Of a stretch of DNA of 20,571 nt, positions 12,371 through 20,209 are shown one piece after another. This stretch comes from a virus. The DNA is taken from positions 1-20,571 of the IMG/VR virus record IMGVR_UViG_3300020183_003424. One strand, given 5' to 3'. The stretch's first letter is position 1; every line of letters begins with the position of its first letter. A program made the translations under genes and the position numbers. The notes beneath the pieces were generated by a model. It was given only the letters and a program-made list of their open reading frames with translations, was not told the DNA's origin and searched no databases.

Positions 12371-13274
12371 TTACATATTCCTTCACTAGCATTTCAATAC
12401 CAGAATCAAGAGAGATTTTCGGAGACCATTCTATACTCTTAAGATGGGTTATGTCAAGAAGTTTCTTAGGTGTACCATCAGGCTTTGTTGAATCAAATGT
12501 TAAGGTACCATCCCAACCGACGATATCCGCAATCTTGACTGCAAGAATAGCTATCTCAATATCTTCACCGCTACCAATATTCACTACAGGAATATCTAGT
12601 AATTTTTTTGAGGCCTCGACGATAGCATCGGCTGCATCTGTCGTATATAAAAATTCGCGGCGCGGTGTACCAGTTCCCCAGATTGTAACTATTTCTTGTT
12701 TATTAATTCTAGCATCGCAAAATCTACGGATCAAAGCAGACATGACATGCCCACCTTCACCGAAGTTGTCACCTGGACCATATAGATTACACGGCATTAC
12801 AGTCATATAGCTATGACCTTTTTCTCTTGCAAAATTGACAGCTTCCATCGTGGTAAGCTTTGCTATAGCATAACCTCGATTGGTTGGTTCTAATGGTCCA
12901 GAATTTATCATATTTTCGGACATAGGCTGCGCGCAATTACGCGGATAGATGCAAGATGATCCAGCAAATACTAACTTAGGTACATTATAATGCGTGGCCA
13001 CATCAACCACATTCATACCCATCTGTGCATTTCTGAGCAAGAATGTCAATTGATTATCGCGATTATTGATGATACCACCAACATGCCCAGCACAATGATA
13101 GATAGCTTTTGGTTTTAAACCATCAATAACCATAGCTACTTCATCTAGCTTGGTCAGATCACAATCTGCACTACCTAGCGCATGAACGGTAGCATTATCT
13201 TGTCTCAATCTATCTGCTACGGCACGGCCTAGCATACCTGTGCCACCAAATACTACTACATTATCCGATGTCAT
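12348..13274 (-). CDS. fcl: GDP-L-fucose synthase (epimerase/reductase)
   Basis: A 308-residue short-chain dehydrogenase of the GDP-fucose synthase family. It has the NADP-binding GGTGMLG (10-16), the GSSCIYP segment (105-111) with the conserved Ser and Cys, YAIAK (Y135, K139) as catalytic pair, and a His (H176) matching the epimerase His of the E. coli enzyme. It converts GDP-4-keto-6-deoxymannose to GDP-L-fucose with NADPH, the step after GMD, whose gene is directly upstream and overlaps it by 14 bases. GAGG precedes the ATG. The product could feed a phage or host glycosyltransferase acting on lipopolysaccharide, virion proteins or DNA; the window does not say which. Length is close to that of bacterial Fcl (about 320). 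Confidence 0.92.
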   Translation of the reverse strand: MTSDNVVVFGGTGMLGRAVADRLRQDNATVHALGSADCDLTKLDEVAMVIDGLKPKAIYHCAGHVGGIINNRDNQLTFLLRNAQMGMNVVDVATHYNVPKLVFAGSSCIYPRNCAQPMSENMINSGPLEPTNRGYAIAKLTTMEAVNFAREKGHSYMTVMPCNLYGPGDNFGEGGHVMSALIRRFCDARINKQEIVTIWGTGTPRREFLYTTDAADAIVEASKKLLDIPVVNIGSGEDIEIAILAVKIADIVGWDGTLTFDSTKPDGTPKKLLDITHLKSIEWSPKISLDSGIEMLVKEYVNGLAKAN

Positions 13275-14262
13275 GTCGAACCATCTCCTCTATCAATTGT
13301 TCAAACTGAATATTTGGTGTCCACCCAAGTTCCTCTTTTGCTTTTGCAGGAATACCTTGTAGAAAATCAACTTCATTTGGTCGGCGATATTTGTTGTCTG
13401 TCATGACGAGGATATGACCCGTTTTTCGATCAGAAGCAAATTCACCATTACGTGTCTTATGCCAATCAAGACTAATATTAGCACAGTCAAATGCAGTCTC
13501 AATTAAATATCGTACAGACAAAGTTCTACCAGTTGCGATCACATAATCATCTGGAGTTTTCTGTTGCACCATCAAATGCATTGCTTCAACATAATCTTTC
13601 GCATGACCCCAATCACGCAAGGCCTCGAGATTACCAATAATTAATGGGTCCTTTGATCCTTTAGAAATACGAGCGACAGCTTTTGTGACTTTGCGAGTGA
13701 CAAAGGTCTCACCACGACGAGGACTCTCATGATTAAATAAGATACCGCAAGAGATATGCATACCATACGATTTGCGATAATTATCACACAGCCAGTGTGC
13801 ATATAGCTTCGCTGTACCATATGGACTACACGGATGAAATGGAGATTCCTCATCTTGAGGACCAGGAGTTGAACCAAACATCTCTGATGTGCTAGCTTGA
13901 TAGATATGACAATTATCTGCGATGCCTGCTGATCTCACGGCCTCAAGAATTTTTAACATACCAAGACCATCAGCCATCATTGTATATTCTGGCATCTCAA
14001 AGCTAACCATAACATGCGACTGTGCTGCTAGATTATAAATTTCATGTGGTCTAATCTTAGCTATGATGGCAGACATAGATGAGCCGTCAGTTACATCACC
14101 AAAATGTAGCTTTAATTTGTCAAAGATGTGATCAATTCGTCCAGTATTGAATGATGAGGATCGACGAATAATACCGTGAACCTCATATCCTTGACTCAAT
14201 AATAATTCAGCCAGATATGATCCATCTTGACCTGTGATGCCTGTGATAAGGGCCCGCTTCAT
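13261..14262 (-). CDS. gmd: GDP-mannose 4,6-dehydratase
   Basis: A 333-residue enzyme beginning MKRALITGITGQDGSYLAEL, the hallmark GMD N-terminus with the NADP-binding GITGQDG (8-14). The catalytic set STSEMFG (T125, E127) and YGTAK (Y148, K152) is intact, and RRSSSFNTGRIDH (33-45) is the usual NADP phosphate and tetramer loop. It makes GDP-4-keto-6-deoxymannose from GDP-mannose. It is slightly shorter than the E. coli enzyme (373). ATG 14262 overlaps the gp46 stop as ATGA, so the sugar genes are coupled directly to a core recombination gene. GMD and Fcl genes occur in several T4-like marine phages. Confidence 0.95.
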   Translation of the reverse strand: MKRALITGITGQDGSYLAELLLSQGYEVHGIIRRSSSFNTGRIDHIFDKLKLHFGDVTDGSSMSAIIAKIRPHEIYNLAAQSHVMVSFEMPEYTMMADGLGMLKILEAVRSAGIADNCHIYQASTSEMFGSTPGPQDEESPFHPCSPYGTAKLYAHWLCDNYRKSYGMHISCGILFNHESPRRGETFVTRKVTKAVARISKGSKDPLIIGNLEALRDWGHAKDYVEAMHLMVQQKTPDDYVIATGRTLSVRYLIETAFDCANISLDWHKTRNGEFASDRKTGHILVMTDNKYRRPNEVDFLQGIPAKAKEELGWTPNIQFEQLIEEMVRHDIG

Positions 14263-15980
14263 TCTGATTCAGCTCCAACTATGCGAGAGAAGTTTTTATG
14301 CTTCTCAAATCGCAATATATTTTTAAACTTGTCTTGAAGAATATCACCCTTATGAGATATGATGAATGTATTGGTATTATCTAATGTCTGCATAAGCTTC
14401 AAAAATTCATCACATCCATTGGTATCAAGAGAGGCATCAAAAACTTCATCAAGTATGAGTAGGTTTGTGCTGGCGCTATTCTTCATCTTAGCGATGGCGC
14501 GCCAGGTAAATAACAGTGCAAGGTCGATACGCATTTTCTCACCCTCGCTAAATGATTCATATGTAAAGTCATCACGATGGCGCGATAGAATTTTCTCCTC
14601 AAATGATTCATTCAAATCAAACTTGACAAAGAAATCCATCGCGGCCAAATATTTGTTGACAAGATTATTGATGATAGGAATATACTGTTTAATAATCCTA
14701 GATTTGATACCAGAGTCGCGCAAGATTACTGTTGCAATCTCAAGCAATTCTTTTTGTCTTAGTGCATCAATCTTTTTTGTATTTGTGGCCTTAAGTCTGA
14801 GCGTCAAATCTTCTGTAACATTCAAATCAGATTTTGTTTGTGGCTTAGAAAGGTCTGCAATTTGACGCAGTAATGTCTTAATCTCACGACGATCTGCTGT
14901 GATAGATTGAACCACTGTCGTACTTTTCATATGCAATTTATCTACAGATTTTAGCTTATCATTTGTCGATTTGATAATTTCATCAAGCAAAGATATTTTA
15001 CCAGTAAGTTTTGTCAATGCTTCATCTAGATCGCTAATATTCTTTTTCTTTGATTCAATTTTATCAAGTTTAAATGTTTCACTAATAGTCTGACTACATG
15101 TTGAGCAAGTATCATTATCGATATAAAATTGCACTACACGATTGGCCTTGCTGCGCTTTTGATCAATAGACTTTTCAAGCTCACGGAGCTTAGTCATATT
15201 GTCGCGCAGGTCAGTAATATCTGGTATATCTGATGTTATCTTTGTAATTTCATCGGATATCTCAACATATTTTAATTCTTGTTTTTCAACGGATTTTTGC
15301 AATATTTCAATATTAGCATTTATCTTTTCGATAGCATTAATACGAACCTGCTCATCATATTCATCGCGAGCTTTCTGTACAGATATCATATCTTCGATAG
15401 AAGATAATTCTTTATCTAGAGACACAATCTCATGTTTATTATTGCTGACACGCTCTTTCAGAAGCGAAGACATCGTGGAAAACATGCGAATATCCAACAG
15501 ATCTTCGATTACCTCACGACGAATCGAGGTCGATAACTGCATGAATGGTAAGAATGAAGCTGAACCAAGTATTACAATCTGTGTAAATGATTTTATATTC
15601 AGACGAAGAATATTACGCTCAAGCATTTCCTGCTGATCTCGTGCAGCAGCAAGCTGATCAAGCATCATACCGTCACGATAAATCTCAAATACATTTGGCT
15701 TGATACCGCGGCGCACCATATAAGATGCGCCACCTACCTTAAACTCAATCTCAACCATACCATCTCTCAGGTTGATTGAATTGAGTAGCTGATCTTTCTT
15801 GATCTTACGAAACGGCTTACCAAACAGACCAAAACATAGTGCATCCAGAATAGTTGACTTACCAGCGCCATTAGATCCAACGATTAATGTATTTGGTGAT
15901 AAATTAAATTGAACTTCTGTGAACGCATTACCTGTTGATAGCAGGTTTTTCCAACGCACCTTCTCAAAATGAATAGCCAT
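14259..15980 (-). CDS. 46: Recombination endonuclease subunit gp46 (Rad50-like)
   Basis: A 573-residue Rad50/SbcC-type ATPase, close in size to T4 gp46 (560). Walker A is GSNGAGKST (35-43). Long coiled coils flank a zinc-hook CSTC (C292, C295). The ABC signature is FSEGEKMRID (477-485) and Walker B is LLILDEVFD (507-515), followed by the H-loop IISHKGD. With gp47 it resects DNA ends for recombination-dependent replication and helps degrade host DNA. The start overlaps the gp47 stop by one base, and the stop overlaps gmd as ATGA. The region is AT-rich compared with cobS/cobT. Confidence 0.96.
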   Translation of the reverse strand: MAIHFEKVRWKNLLSTGNAFTEVQFNLSPNTLIVGSNGAGKSTILDALCFGLFGKPFRKIKKDQLLNSINLRDGMVEIEFKVGGASYMVRRGIKPNVFEIYRDGMMLDQLAAARDQQEMLERNILRLNIKSFTQIVILGSASFLPFMQLSTSIRREVIEDLLDIRMFSTMSSLLKERVSNNKHEIVSLDKELSSIEDMISVQKARDEYDEQVRINAIEKINANIEILQKSVEKQELKYVEISDEITKITSDIPDITDLRDNMTKLRELEKSIDQKRSKANRVVQFYIDNDTCSTCSQTISETFKLDKIESKKKNISDLDEALTKLTGKISLLDEIIKSTNDKLKSVDKLHMKSTTVVQSITADRREIKTLLRQIADLSKPQTKSDLNVTEDLTLRLKATNTKKIDALRQKELLEIATVILRDSGIKSRIIKQYIPIINNLVNKYLAAMDFFVKFDLNESFEEKILSRHRDDFTYESFSEGEKMRIDLALLFTWRAIAKMKNSASTNLLILDEVFDASLDTNGCDEFLKLMQTLDNTNTFIISHKGDILQDKFKNILRFEKHKNFSRIVGAESE

Positions 15981-17041
15981 TAGGTAGCAGACTCCATCGA
16001 CAGAGCCTCATTATAAAGGCCTCGCATCAATTTCTCCAGATCACCTTTATTGACACCAATCTCAAGACCCTGAATATATTTTGATAAAATAGTCAAAGTA
16101 TCTTCAGCTTCGCTTACCAACTCTTCATCAGAGATGGCATCCATATTGCGATGATCTTCCACGATTGTAACATCGAGTGCGCCTTCTTCATAGACCTTAC
16201 CCATGAATAGATCGAACCAATATGGATTAGTCTTTGATTGCACAATCACCTTGACCTGCTTATTCTTCACGGTAGGAAATGGATCTAGCAGCTTCTCAAG
16301 AGTAGTACCTTCATCATTATACCATACCTTCTGAAACATCTGATAGGGATTTGCGATAAACTCAAGTTCACGAGTCTCGGTATCAAAGATATGGAAGCCT
16401 CGCGCATCACCCCAATCTGACCAAATCATCTCATACGGAGATCCAAGATAATGGATATTCCCCTTGCGTGACATATGATGATAGTGACCAGAAAATACCA
16501 TATCAAATTTATCAAATGTGGCTGGTTCAAAACCTTCATGAGAAGGCATACCACGATACATGTCGAAGCCCTTGACTTCAAGGTGACCCATTGCAATCTG
16601 GGCCTTTGTGCTATTAATCAGTTCCACGCTTTGTTGGTAGTTTTCTTGATTGATCCAAGGTAAGAATAAAATATCACACCCATCTATATTGATTTCCGCT
16701 GGGTCCATGTATAGCTTGATATTTGGCTTACCTGCAAACAGCTCACGCATCGCATTGATGTCATTGGTATTCTTATAAGGAATATCATGATTACCAACAA
16801 GTACATGCACATCATAACCATCAAGCTTATCAATAAAACCTTCGCGCATATTGCGTAAGGTTACATAATTAATAAACTTGCGGCGATCAACGATATCACC
16901 AAGATGTAATACCGTATTGATCCCACGCGCAATCAATGTGGGAAAAAATACATCTTTATAAAACCTCATGAAATAATCGAGGAATTCTTGGCTGTCATTA
17001 CGCACACCGAAGTGCGTGTCGGTTATAATAGCAACTTTCAT
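15980..17041 (-). CDS. 47: Recombination endonuclease subunit gp47 (Mre11-like)
   Basis: A 353-residue Mre11/SbcD-type phosphoesterase (T4 gp47 has 339). The metal-binding motifs are in order: DTHFG (D8, H10), HLGDIVDRR (D49), VGNHD (83-87; N84, H85), a later GHLE, and GHYHH. It is the nuclease partner of gp46. The ATG at 17041 lies 6 bases after a TATGAT -10 box and has no clear Shine-Dalgarno, so it may be translated from a leaderless mRNA as well as from read-through of gp55. Confidence 0.96.
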   Translation of the reverse strand: MKVAIITDTHFGVRNDSQEFLDYFMRFYKDVFFPTLIARGINTVLHLGDIVDRRKFINYVTLRNMREGFIDKLDGYDVHVLVGNHDIPYKNTNDINAMRELFAGKPNIKLYMDPAEINIDGCDILFLPWINQENYQQSVELINSTKAQIAMGHLEVKGFDMYRGMPSHEGFEPATFDKFDMVFSGHYHHMSRKGNIHYLGSPYEMIWSDWGDARGFHIFDTETRELEFIANPYQMFQKVWYNDEGTTLEKLLDPFPTVKNKQVKVIVQSKTNPYWFDLFMGKVYEEGALDVTIVEDHRNMDAISDEELVSEAEDTLTILSKYIQGLEIGVNKGDLEKLMRGLYNEALSMESAT

Positions 17042-17047
17042 ACAGAC

Positions 17048-17077
17048 ATCATATCATAGCTTCATTCTGATTGTCAA
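17048..17077 (-). promoter_or_regulatory. Sigma70-type promoter of gp47 giving a leaderless mRNA
   Basis: TTGACA (17072-17077), an 18-base spacer and TATGAT (17048-17053) lie across the end of gp55; the gp55 stop overlaps the -10 box. GTCTGT (6 bases) separates the -10 box from ATG 17041, the same spacing as at cobT. Confidence 0.7.
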
Positions 17078-17609
17078 CGGCTTTCTTTTTCTTTTTACGT
17101 TTTTTCATATTCTCATCAAAGCTTGTCATAAATTTTTCCATCTGCTCCTGTGACCATTCTCCATAGCTTACCTCATCATTGAATCTAGTGCCAACCCTCT
17201 TGTCATGCTCTTGAACCTCACTGGTTTCATCCATAAGATTGGCTCGCTCTATGGCCGCATATTTTGTATAGAGATATTTCTTTTCTTTTTGAATGCGTCG
17301 AATAAAGGCAAAATAGATAATCTGCGTAAAATATGCAAATGGGTTCTGAGACTTACCAGGATCAAAATTATCAATATATTGTAGACAATTTTCAATGCCG
17401 TCAGAAATCATCTCATCTCTGAAAGTATAATTAGAAAAATTTGGCTTATATGCTAAATGTGTGGCAATTTTCATAATACATTCGCCGATATAGATAGGCA
17501 CCCGCGGCTTATCTTTACCAAGGGTTTTAGCCTCAATCACCGTCTTGCGATATTCAACCATGGCTGCGTATAAATCCGCATTCTTAACATAATGTTTTTT
17601 GCTTGACAT
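17049..17609 (-). CDS. 55: Late-transcription sigma factor gp55
   Basis: A 186-residue homologue of T4 gp55 (185). The region FRDEMISDGIENCLQYIDNFDPGKSQNPFAYFTQIIYFAFIRRI matches T4 ([41 protein letters not shown]), the sigma region 2-like part that binds RNA polymerase and reads the late -10 box. T4 gp55 ends in a hydrophobic motif that binds the sliding clamp; here the end is a lysine run (KKRKKKKKAV) and NQNEAMI, with no obvious hydrophobic motif. GGAG precedes the ATG. The 48-base gap upstream, after uvsW, holds no convincing promoter, so it is probably transcribed with uvsY and uvsW. Confidence 0.93.
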   Translation of the reverse strand: MSSKKHYVKNADLYAAMVEYRKTVIEAKTLGKDKPRVPIYIGECIMKIATHLAYKPNFSNYTFRDEMISDGIENCLQYIDNFDPGKSQNPFAYFTQIIYFAFIRRIQKEKKYLYTKYAAIERANLMDETSEVQEHDKRVGTRFNDEVSYGEWSQEQMEKFMTSFDENMKKRKKKKKAVDNQNEAMI

Positions 17610-17657
17610 TTTTGAATCTCCGTGTATAATAGGCCTTGCCGTTTACAGGGTATACTA

Positions 17658-19097
17658 TTACTCTTTCAACCGAATCGTGTGCATCTCATATTTGAAGCCT
17701 TCTTGGTTATACATCTTAACCCTTTCAATAAGATGATTGAGGGTAAAATTTCTTGATGTCTTAGATGACATATCATCGGCAATATCAAATAAGATGCAAG
17801 AGTCTTTATCATCACCCTTACGAAGGCCACGACCAATTGATTGCAATGTACGAATACGACTCTTAGTCGGTGAGGCAAAGATAATATTATGCAAGTTTTT
17901 GATATTGATACCAGTGCTAAATGTACCATAAGATGCGACAATGATATTATCTGAACTTGTCTCAGACAAGGCTCTGATGGCCTCACGATCTTCTGCTTCA
18001 GTGCCCCCGGCAACAAAATGCACGGATCTATCTTCACCCTTAGTCTTGATCATATCGTATAATACTTGGCCATGTTTCTCGACCAAAGCATATAGCACAA
18101 GTGTATTACCTTTGAGAGATAATGCAAGATTACGAATGAAACGATTTCTAGCATCGCTTGATACGATGCGGTCTATCTCATCTTGATAAGATGCTTTGTC
18201 CTGCATAGGCGCATCGTGTTTTAATACCAAGACTTTGATGCTTAGATCGGCAACATGACCTGCTTCCATAAGCTCTTTGGTCTTTACCAGTCTTTCGATG
18301 CGCCCAAATAGACCTTCAAGAATAAGCTCATTAACTTCTGCGCCGTCTAATGTACCCGTCATACCAAAGCGGTATTTTGTGGTTGGCATCTTAGTCATAA
18401 TTGTAATAAGACTTTTAGCCTTGAATAGATGAGCTTCGTCACCGATGATGGTATCAAATTGTGAAAAGAAATCTTCATCCATTTCATATACAGATTGCCA
18501 AGTAGATACTGTCACACCATCAGATGCAATCTTTTCTTGGCCGCCTCTGATACCGTGAATAGGTCCAATATAACCGTAGTCCTGAAAATCCTTTACCATC
18601 TGCATAACCAGAGATATGGTTGGTACCACCACAAGTGTTCGACCACCAAACCATTGTGATATGAGATATGCTACCATTGATTTACCACTGGCCGTTGGTG
18701 ATATCAATACGGCGCGCTTCATGCGTATGGCTAAAGCCAATGCACGAATTTGATAATCTCTTGGCTCTACTGGTAATTTTAAATCTTTGATAAAGTCTTG
18801 TATCTCAACCAGAGAGATATTTTCTTCTGAGATTAAATCATCATCAAAAGTTACGGCATAATCATTGCTTTGCAGAAAATCTCTTACATTATGTGCTAGA
18901 CCAGCATACATCGTATAATTGCGAGCATTAAATAGTCGTACCTTACCATCCCATACTCTGCTACGAAATGATGGCATGAATTTTGCACCAGGTACTTCAA
19001 ATGTAAATCGCTCTGATATTTCTCGTGCAATTGATGCTGAACATTCAATCCGTATTAATGATTCATTAACCTTGTGCAGGTGCACAGATTCCGTCAA
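17658..19097 (-). CDS. uvsW: UvsW DNA/RNA helicase
   Basis: A superfamily 2 helicase matching T4 UvsW (503 residues). The N-terminal part (HLHKVNESLIRIEC and SRVWDGKVRLF) matches the T4 start. Counted from the GTG at 19124, Walker A is SPTASGKS (142-149) and DEAH is at 229-232; motif III TGT and motif VI QSIGRGLRK follow. UvsW unwinds branched DNA and R-loops and switches off origin initiation. No ATG is available near the start. I choose TTG 19097 (479 residues) because it overlaps the uvsY stop as TTGA, like the ATGA overlaps elsewhere, has GTGGGG just upstream, and gives a T4-like N-terminus; GTG 19124 (488 residues) is the alternative. Confidence 0.94.
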   Translation of the reverse strand: MTESVHLHKVNESLIRIECSASIAREISERFTFEVPGAKFMPSFRSRVWDGKVRLFNARNYTMYAGLAHNVRDFLQSNDYAVTFDDDLISEENISLVEIQDFIKDLKLPVEPRDYQIRALALAIRMKRAVLISPTASGKSMVAYLISQWFGGRTLVVVPTISLVMQMVKDFQDYGYIGPIHGIRGGQEKIASDGVTVSTWQSVYEMDEDFFSQFDTIIGDEAHLFKAKSLITIMTKMPTTKYRFGMTGTLDGAEVNELILEGLFGRIERLVKTKELMEAGHVADLSIKVLVLKHDAPMQDKASYQDEIDRIVSSDARNRFIRNLALSLKGNTLVLYALVEKHGQVLYDMIKTKGEDRSVHFVAGGTEAEDREAIRALSETSSDNIIVASYGTFSTGINIKNLHNIIFASPTKSRIRTLQSIGRGLRKGDDKDSCILFDIADDMSSKTSRNFTLNHLIERVKMYNQEGFKYEMHTIRLKE

Positions 19098-19531
19098 TGC
19101 ATCCCCACAGTGAGTTTTCTCCACTCAATTACATTTTTGATTTGGTATCCGCGATTATTGATTGATTTCATAATCTCCTCTAATACCATGACAGTTTCTT
19201 GATGAGAACCAAGCATGGATTCAAGCTTTACCATAGCAGGATCGTTTGTGATGCGATCTTCAACATCACCTCTAAGTACTCGCTCTAAGAATTGCTCACG
19301 TCCAAGTTTATCCAATTCATCTTGAGTGGCCTTACCTGTATAGTAAGCTGTAAGAAGACGCGTCAATGTTTTCTTGCTTGCTTGAAGCTCGCGTACCTTG
19401 GATCTCTCTTTTGAAAGCATTGCGAGATATTTCCCATGTAGCAGGGGAACCTTGATGCTTTCGAGGTCCAAATTAAGGTCATCCAACTTTGTGTCGTTTG
19501 ACCAGTTATCTAAGATTTCTTGAATTTGCAT
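19094..19531 (-). CDS. uvsY: UvsY recombination mediator
   Basis: A 145-residue protein with the pattern of T4 UvsY (137): a helical central part with KTLTRLLTAYYTGKATQDEL (T4 KKVALKARLDYYSGRGDGDEF) and a C-terminal NRGYQIKNVIEWRKLTVG (T4 SRGFAIKHIQDMRAFEAG). UvsY loads the UvsX recombinase on gp32-coated single-stranded DNA. It lies upstream of and overlaps uvsW, the usual order in T4-like phages. No Shine-Dalgarno is visible, and a promoter -10 box lies 9 bases before the ATG, so the leader is at most a few bases. Confidence 0.9.
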   Translation of the reverse strand: MQIQEILDNWSNDTKLDDLNLDLESIKVPLLHGKYLAMLSKERSKVRELQASKKTLTRLLTAYYTGKATQDELDKLGREQFLERVLRGDVEDRITNDPAMVKLESMLGSHQETVMVLEEIMKSINNRGYQIKNVIEWRKLTVGMH

Positions 19532-19540
19532 GATCTAGCC

Positions 19541-19569
19541 ACTATACCAGGTTTCCGCATAAATGTACA
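19541..19569 (-). promoter_or_regulatory. Candidate sigma70-type promoter of uvsY with very short leader
   Basis: TGTACA (19564-19569, 4 of 6 matches to the -35 box), a 17-base spacer and TATAGT (19541-19546, 5 of 6) lie in the gap between the gp3-like gene and uvsY. The -10 box is 9 bases from ATG 19531. The rest of the 41-base gap shows nothing else. Confidence 0.6.
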
Positions 19570-19572
19570 GAA

Positions 19573-20115
19573 TTAAATGCGTTCTAAAGTATATTTCCTA
19601 TAAGAAAATGTAGCTGTAGCTTCAAGATATTCAACATCATTTGACATCGATGTAAATCTTAAAGCTGATAAGCTTGTTGGAAATACGTCAGAGAAAAATG
19701 CATTTAATCCAGGATTCTTATGACTTGTCAGAACAGTCAATGTAGCATCTGATGTCAAAGTCAACATAGAACCCACATTACCACCATTAGCCAATGGTGA
19801 TGCCCGCGATAGGTCTCTTGTCTGTTGCAATGAATTAGGGTGACCAAGACCTTCAATCCAATTGACTATTTCAATATAATTTTTCATATCCTCATCAACT
19901 CTAAATGATAGAGTAAGAGGTTCATATACAATCTTATCACCCGGTCTGACTAAAGTACCAACCGGGGTTGGTGTGTTTACCGGTGTCATGCTAATAGAAG
20001 GTATATCAACCGACTGACAGAAATAATTTACAGTCGGTGATCTCCGCAAGGTAAATTTAAACCCAAGCGGTGATAGGTAATTCAAGTTAGTAGGTTGATC
20101 GGCCCTAGCGTTCAT
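19573..20115 (-). CDS. gp3-like tail completion / tail-tube-fold structural protein
   Basis: A 180-residue protein placed between gp23 and uvsY, where marine T4-like phages carry the tail completion protein gp3 (176 residues in T4). The sequence has the look of a tail-tube fold: short beta strands (GFKFTLRRSPTVNYFCQSVDIPS), a long loop with PTPVGTLVRPGDKIVYEPLTLSFRVDE, a helix NYIEIVNWIEGLG, then a C-terminal beta region. This layout is shared by gp3, gp19 and gp54-type proteins, so I cannot separate gp3 from another tube-like protein by sequence alone. The ATG follows GGAGG and a CTAAATA late motif, and a terminator separates the gene from gp23, all fitting a late virion gene. Confidence 0.65.
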   Translation of the reverse strand: MNARADQPTNLNYLSPLGFKFTLRRSPTVNYFCQSVDIPSISMTPVNTPTPVGTLVRPGDKIVYEPLTLSFRVDEDMKNYIEIVNWIEGLGHPNSLQQTRDLSRASPLANGGNVGSMLTLTSDATLTVLTSHKNPGLNAFFSDVFPTSLSALRFTSMSNDVEYLEATATFSYRKYTLERI

Positions 20116-20133
20116 CGTTGCCCTCCGTGATAC

Positions 20134-20140
20134 TATTTAG
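20134..20140 (-). promoter_or_regulatory. Late promoter of the gp3-like gene
   Basis: CTAAATA on the minus strand, about 18 bases before the ATG and right after the gp23 terminator. It contains the TAAATA core of the T4 late box and equals the CTAAATA motif described for cyanophage late genes. It precedes a structural gene, as expected for gp55-dependent transcription. Confidence 0.7.
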
Positions 20141-20143
20141 GCA

Positions 20144-20177
20144 CAAAAAGAAACCCCGTGAGATTTCTCCCACGGGG
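20144..20177 (-). terminator. Rho-independent terminator after gp23
   Basis: On the minus strand CCCCGTG and CACGGGG (arms at 20171-20177 and 20154-20160, 7 bp, 10-base loop) are followed by TTTCTTTTTG. It closes the gp23 transcript about 35 bases after the stop, as the strong terminator after gene 23 does in other T4-like phages. Confidence 0.9.
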
Positions 20178-20185
20178 CCTTTGTT

Positions 20186-20203
20186 ACTAGGCGTGAGCCT
20201 AGT
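20186..20203. other. Small perfect hairpin between the gp23 stop and its terminator
   Basis: ACTAGGC (20186-20192) and GCCTAGT (20197-20203) form a 7-bp perfect stem with a 4-base loop. It starts 6 bases after the gp23 stop and has no U-tract, so it is not itself a typical terminator. It may protect the 3' end of the gp23 mRNA or mark a processing site; nothing shows which. Confidence 0.55.
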
Positions 20204-20209
20204 GATACA

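Noticed and set aside
12430-12457. TTGACA with 16-base spacer and TATAGA on the minus strand inside fcl, upstream of def
   Set aside because: A possible internal promoter for def, but the -10 box is poor and it lies within coding sequence; not listed as a feature.
12352-12810. Long plus-strand frames opposite fcl, gp46 (14359-14865, 15199-15636) and the HTH gene (4209-4655)
   Set aside because: They are antisense to well-identified genes, have no promoter or ribosome site, and their composition reflects the complementary codons.
17610-17657. TATTAT box in the gap before gp55
   Set aside because: No matching -35 box at 16-18 bases; gp55 can be read through from uvsY-uvsW.
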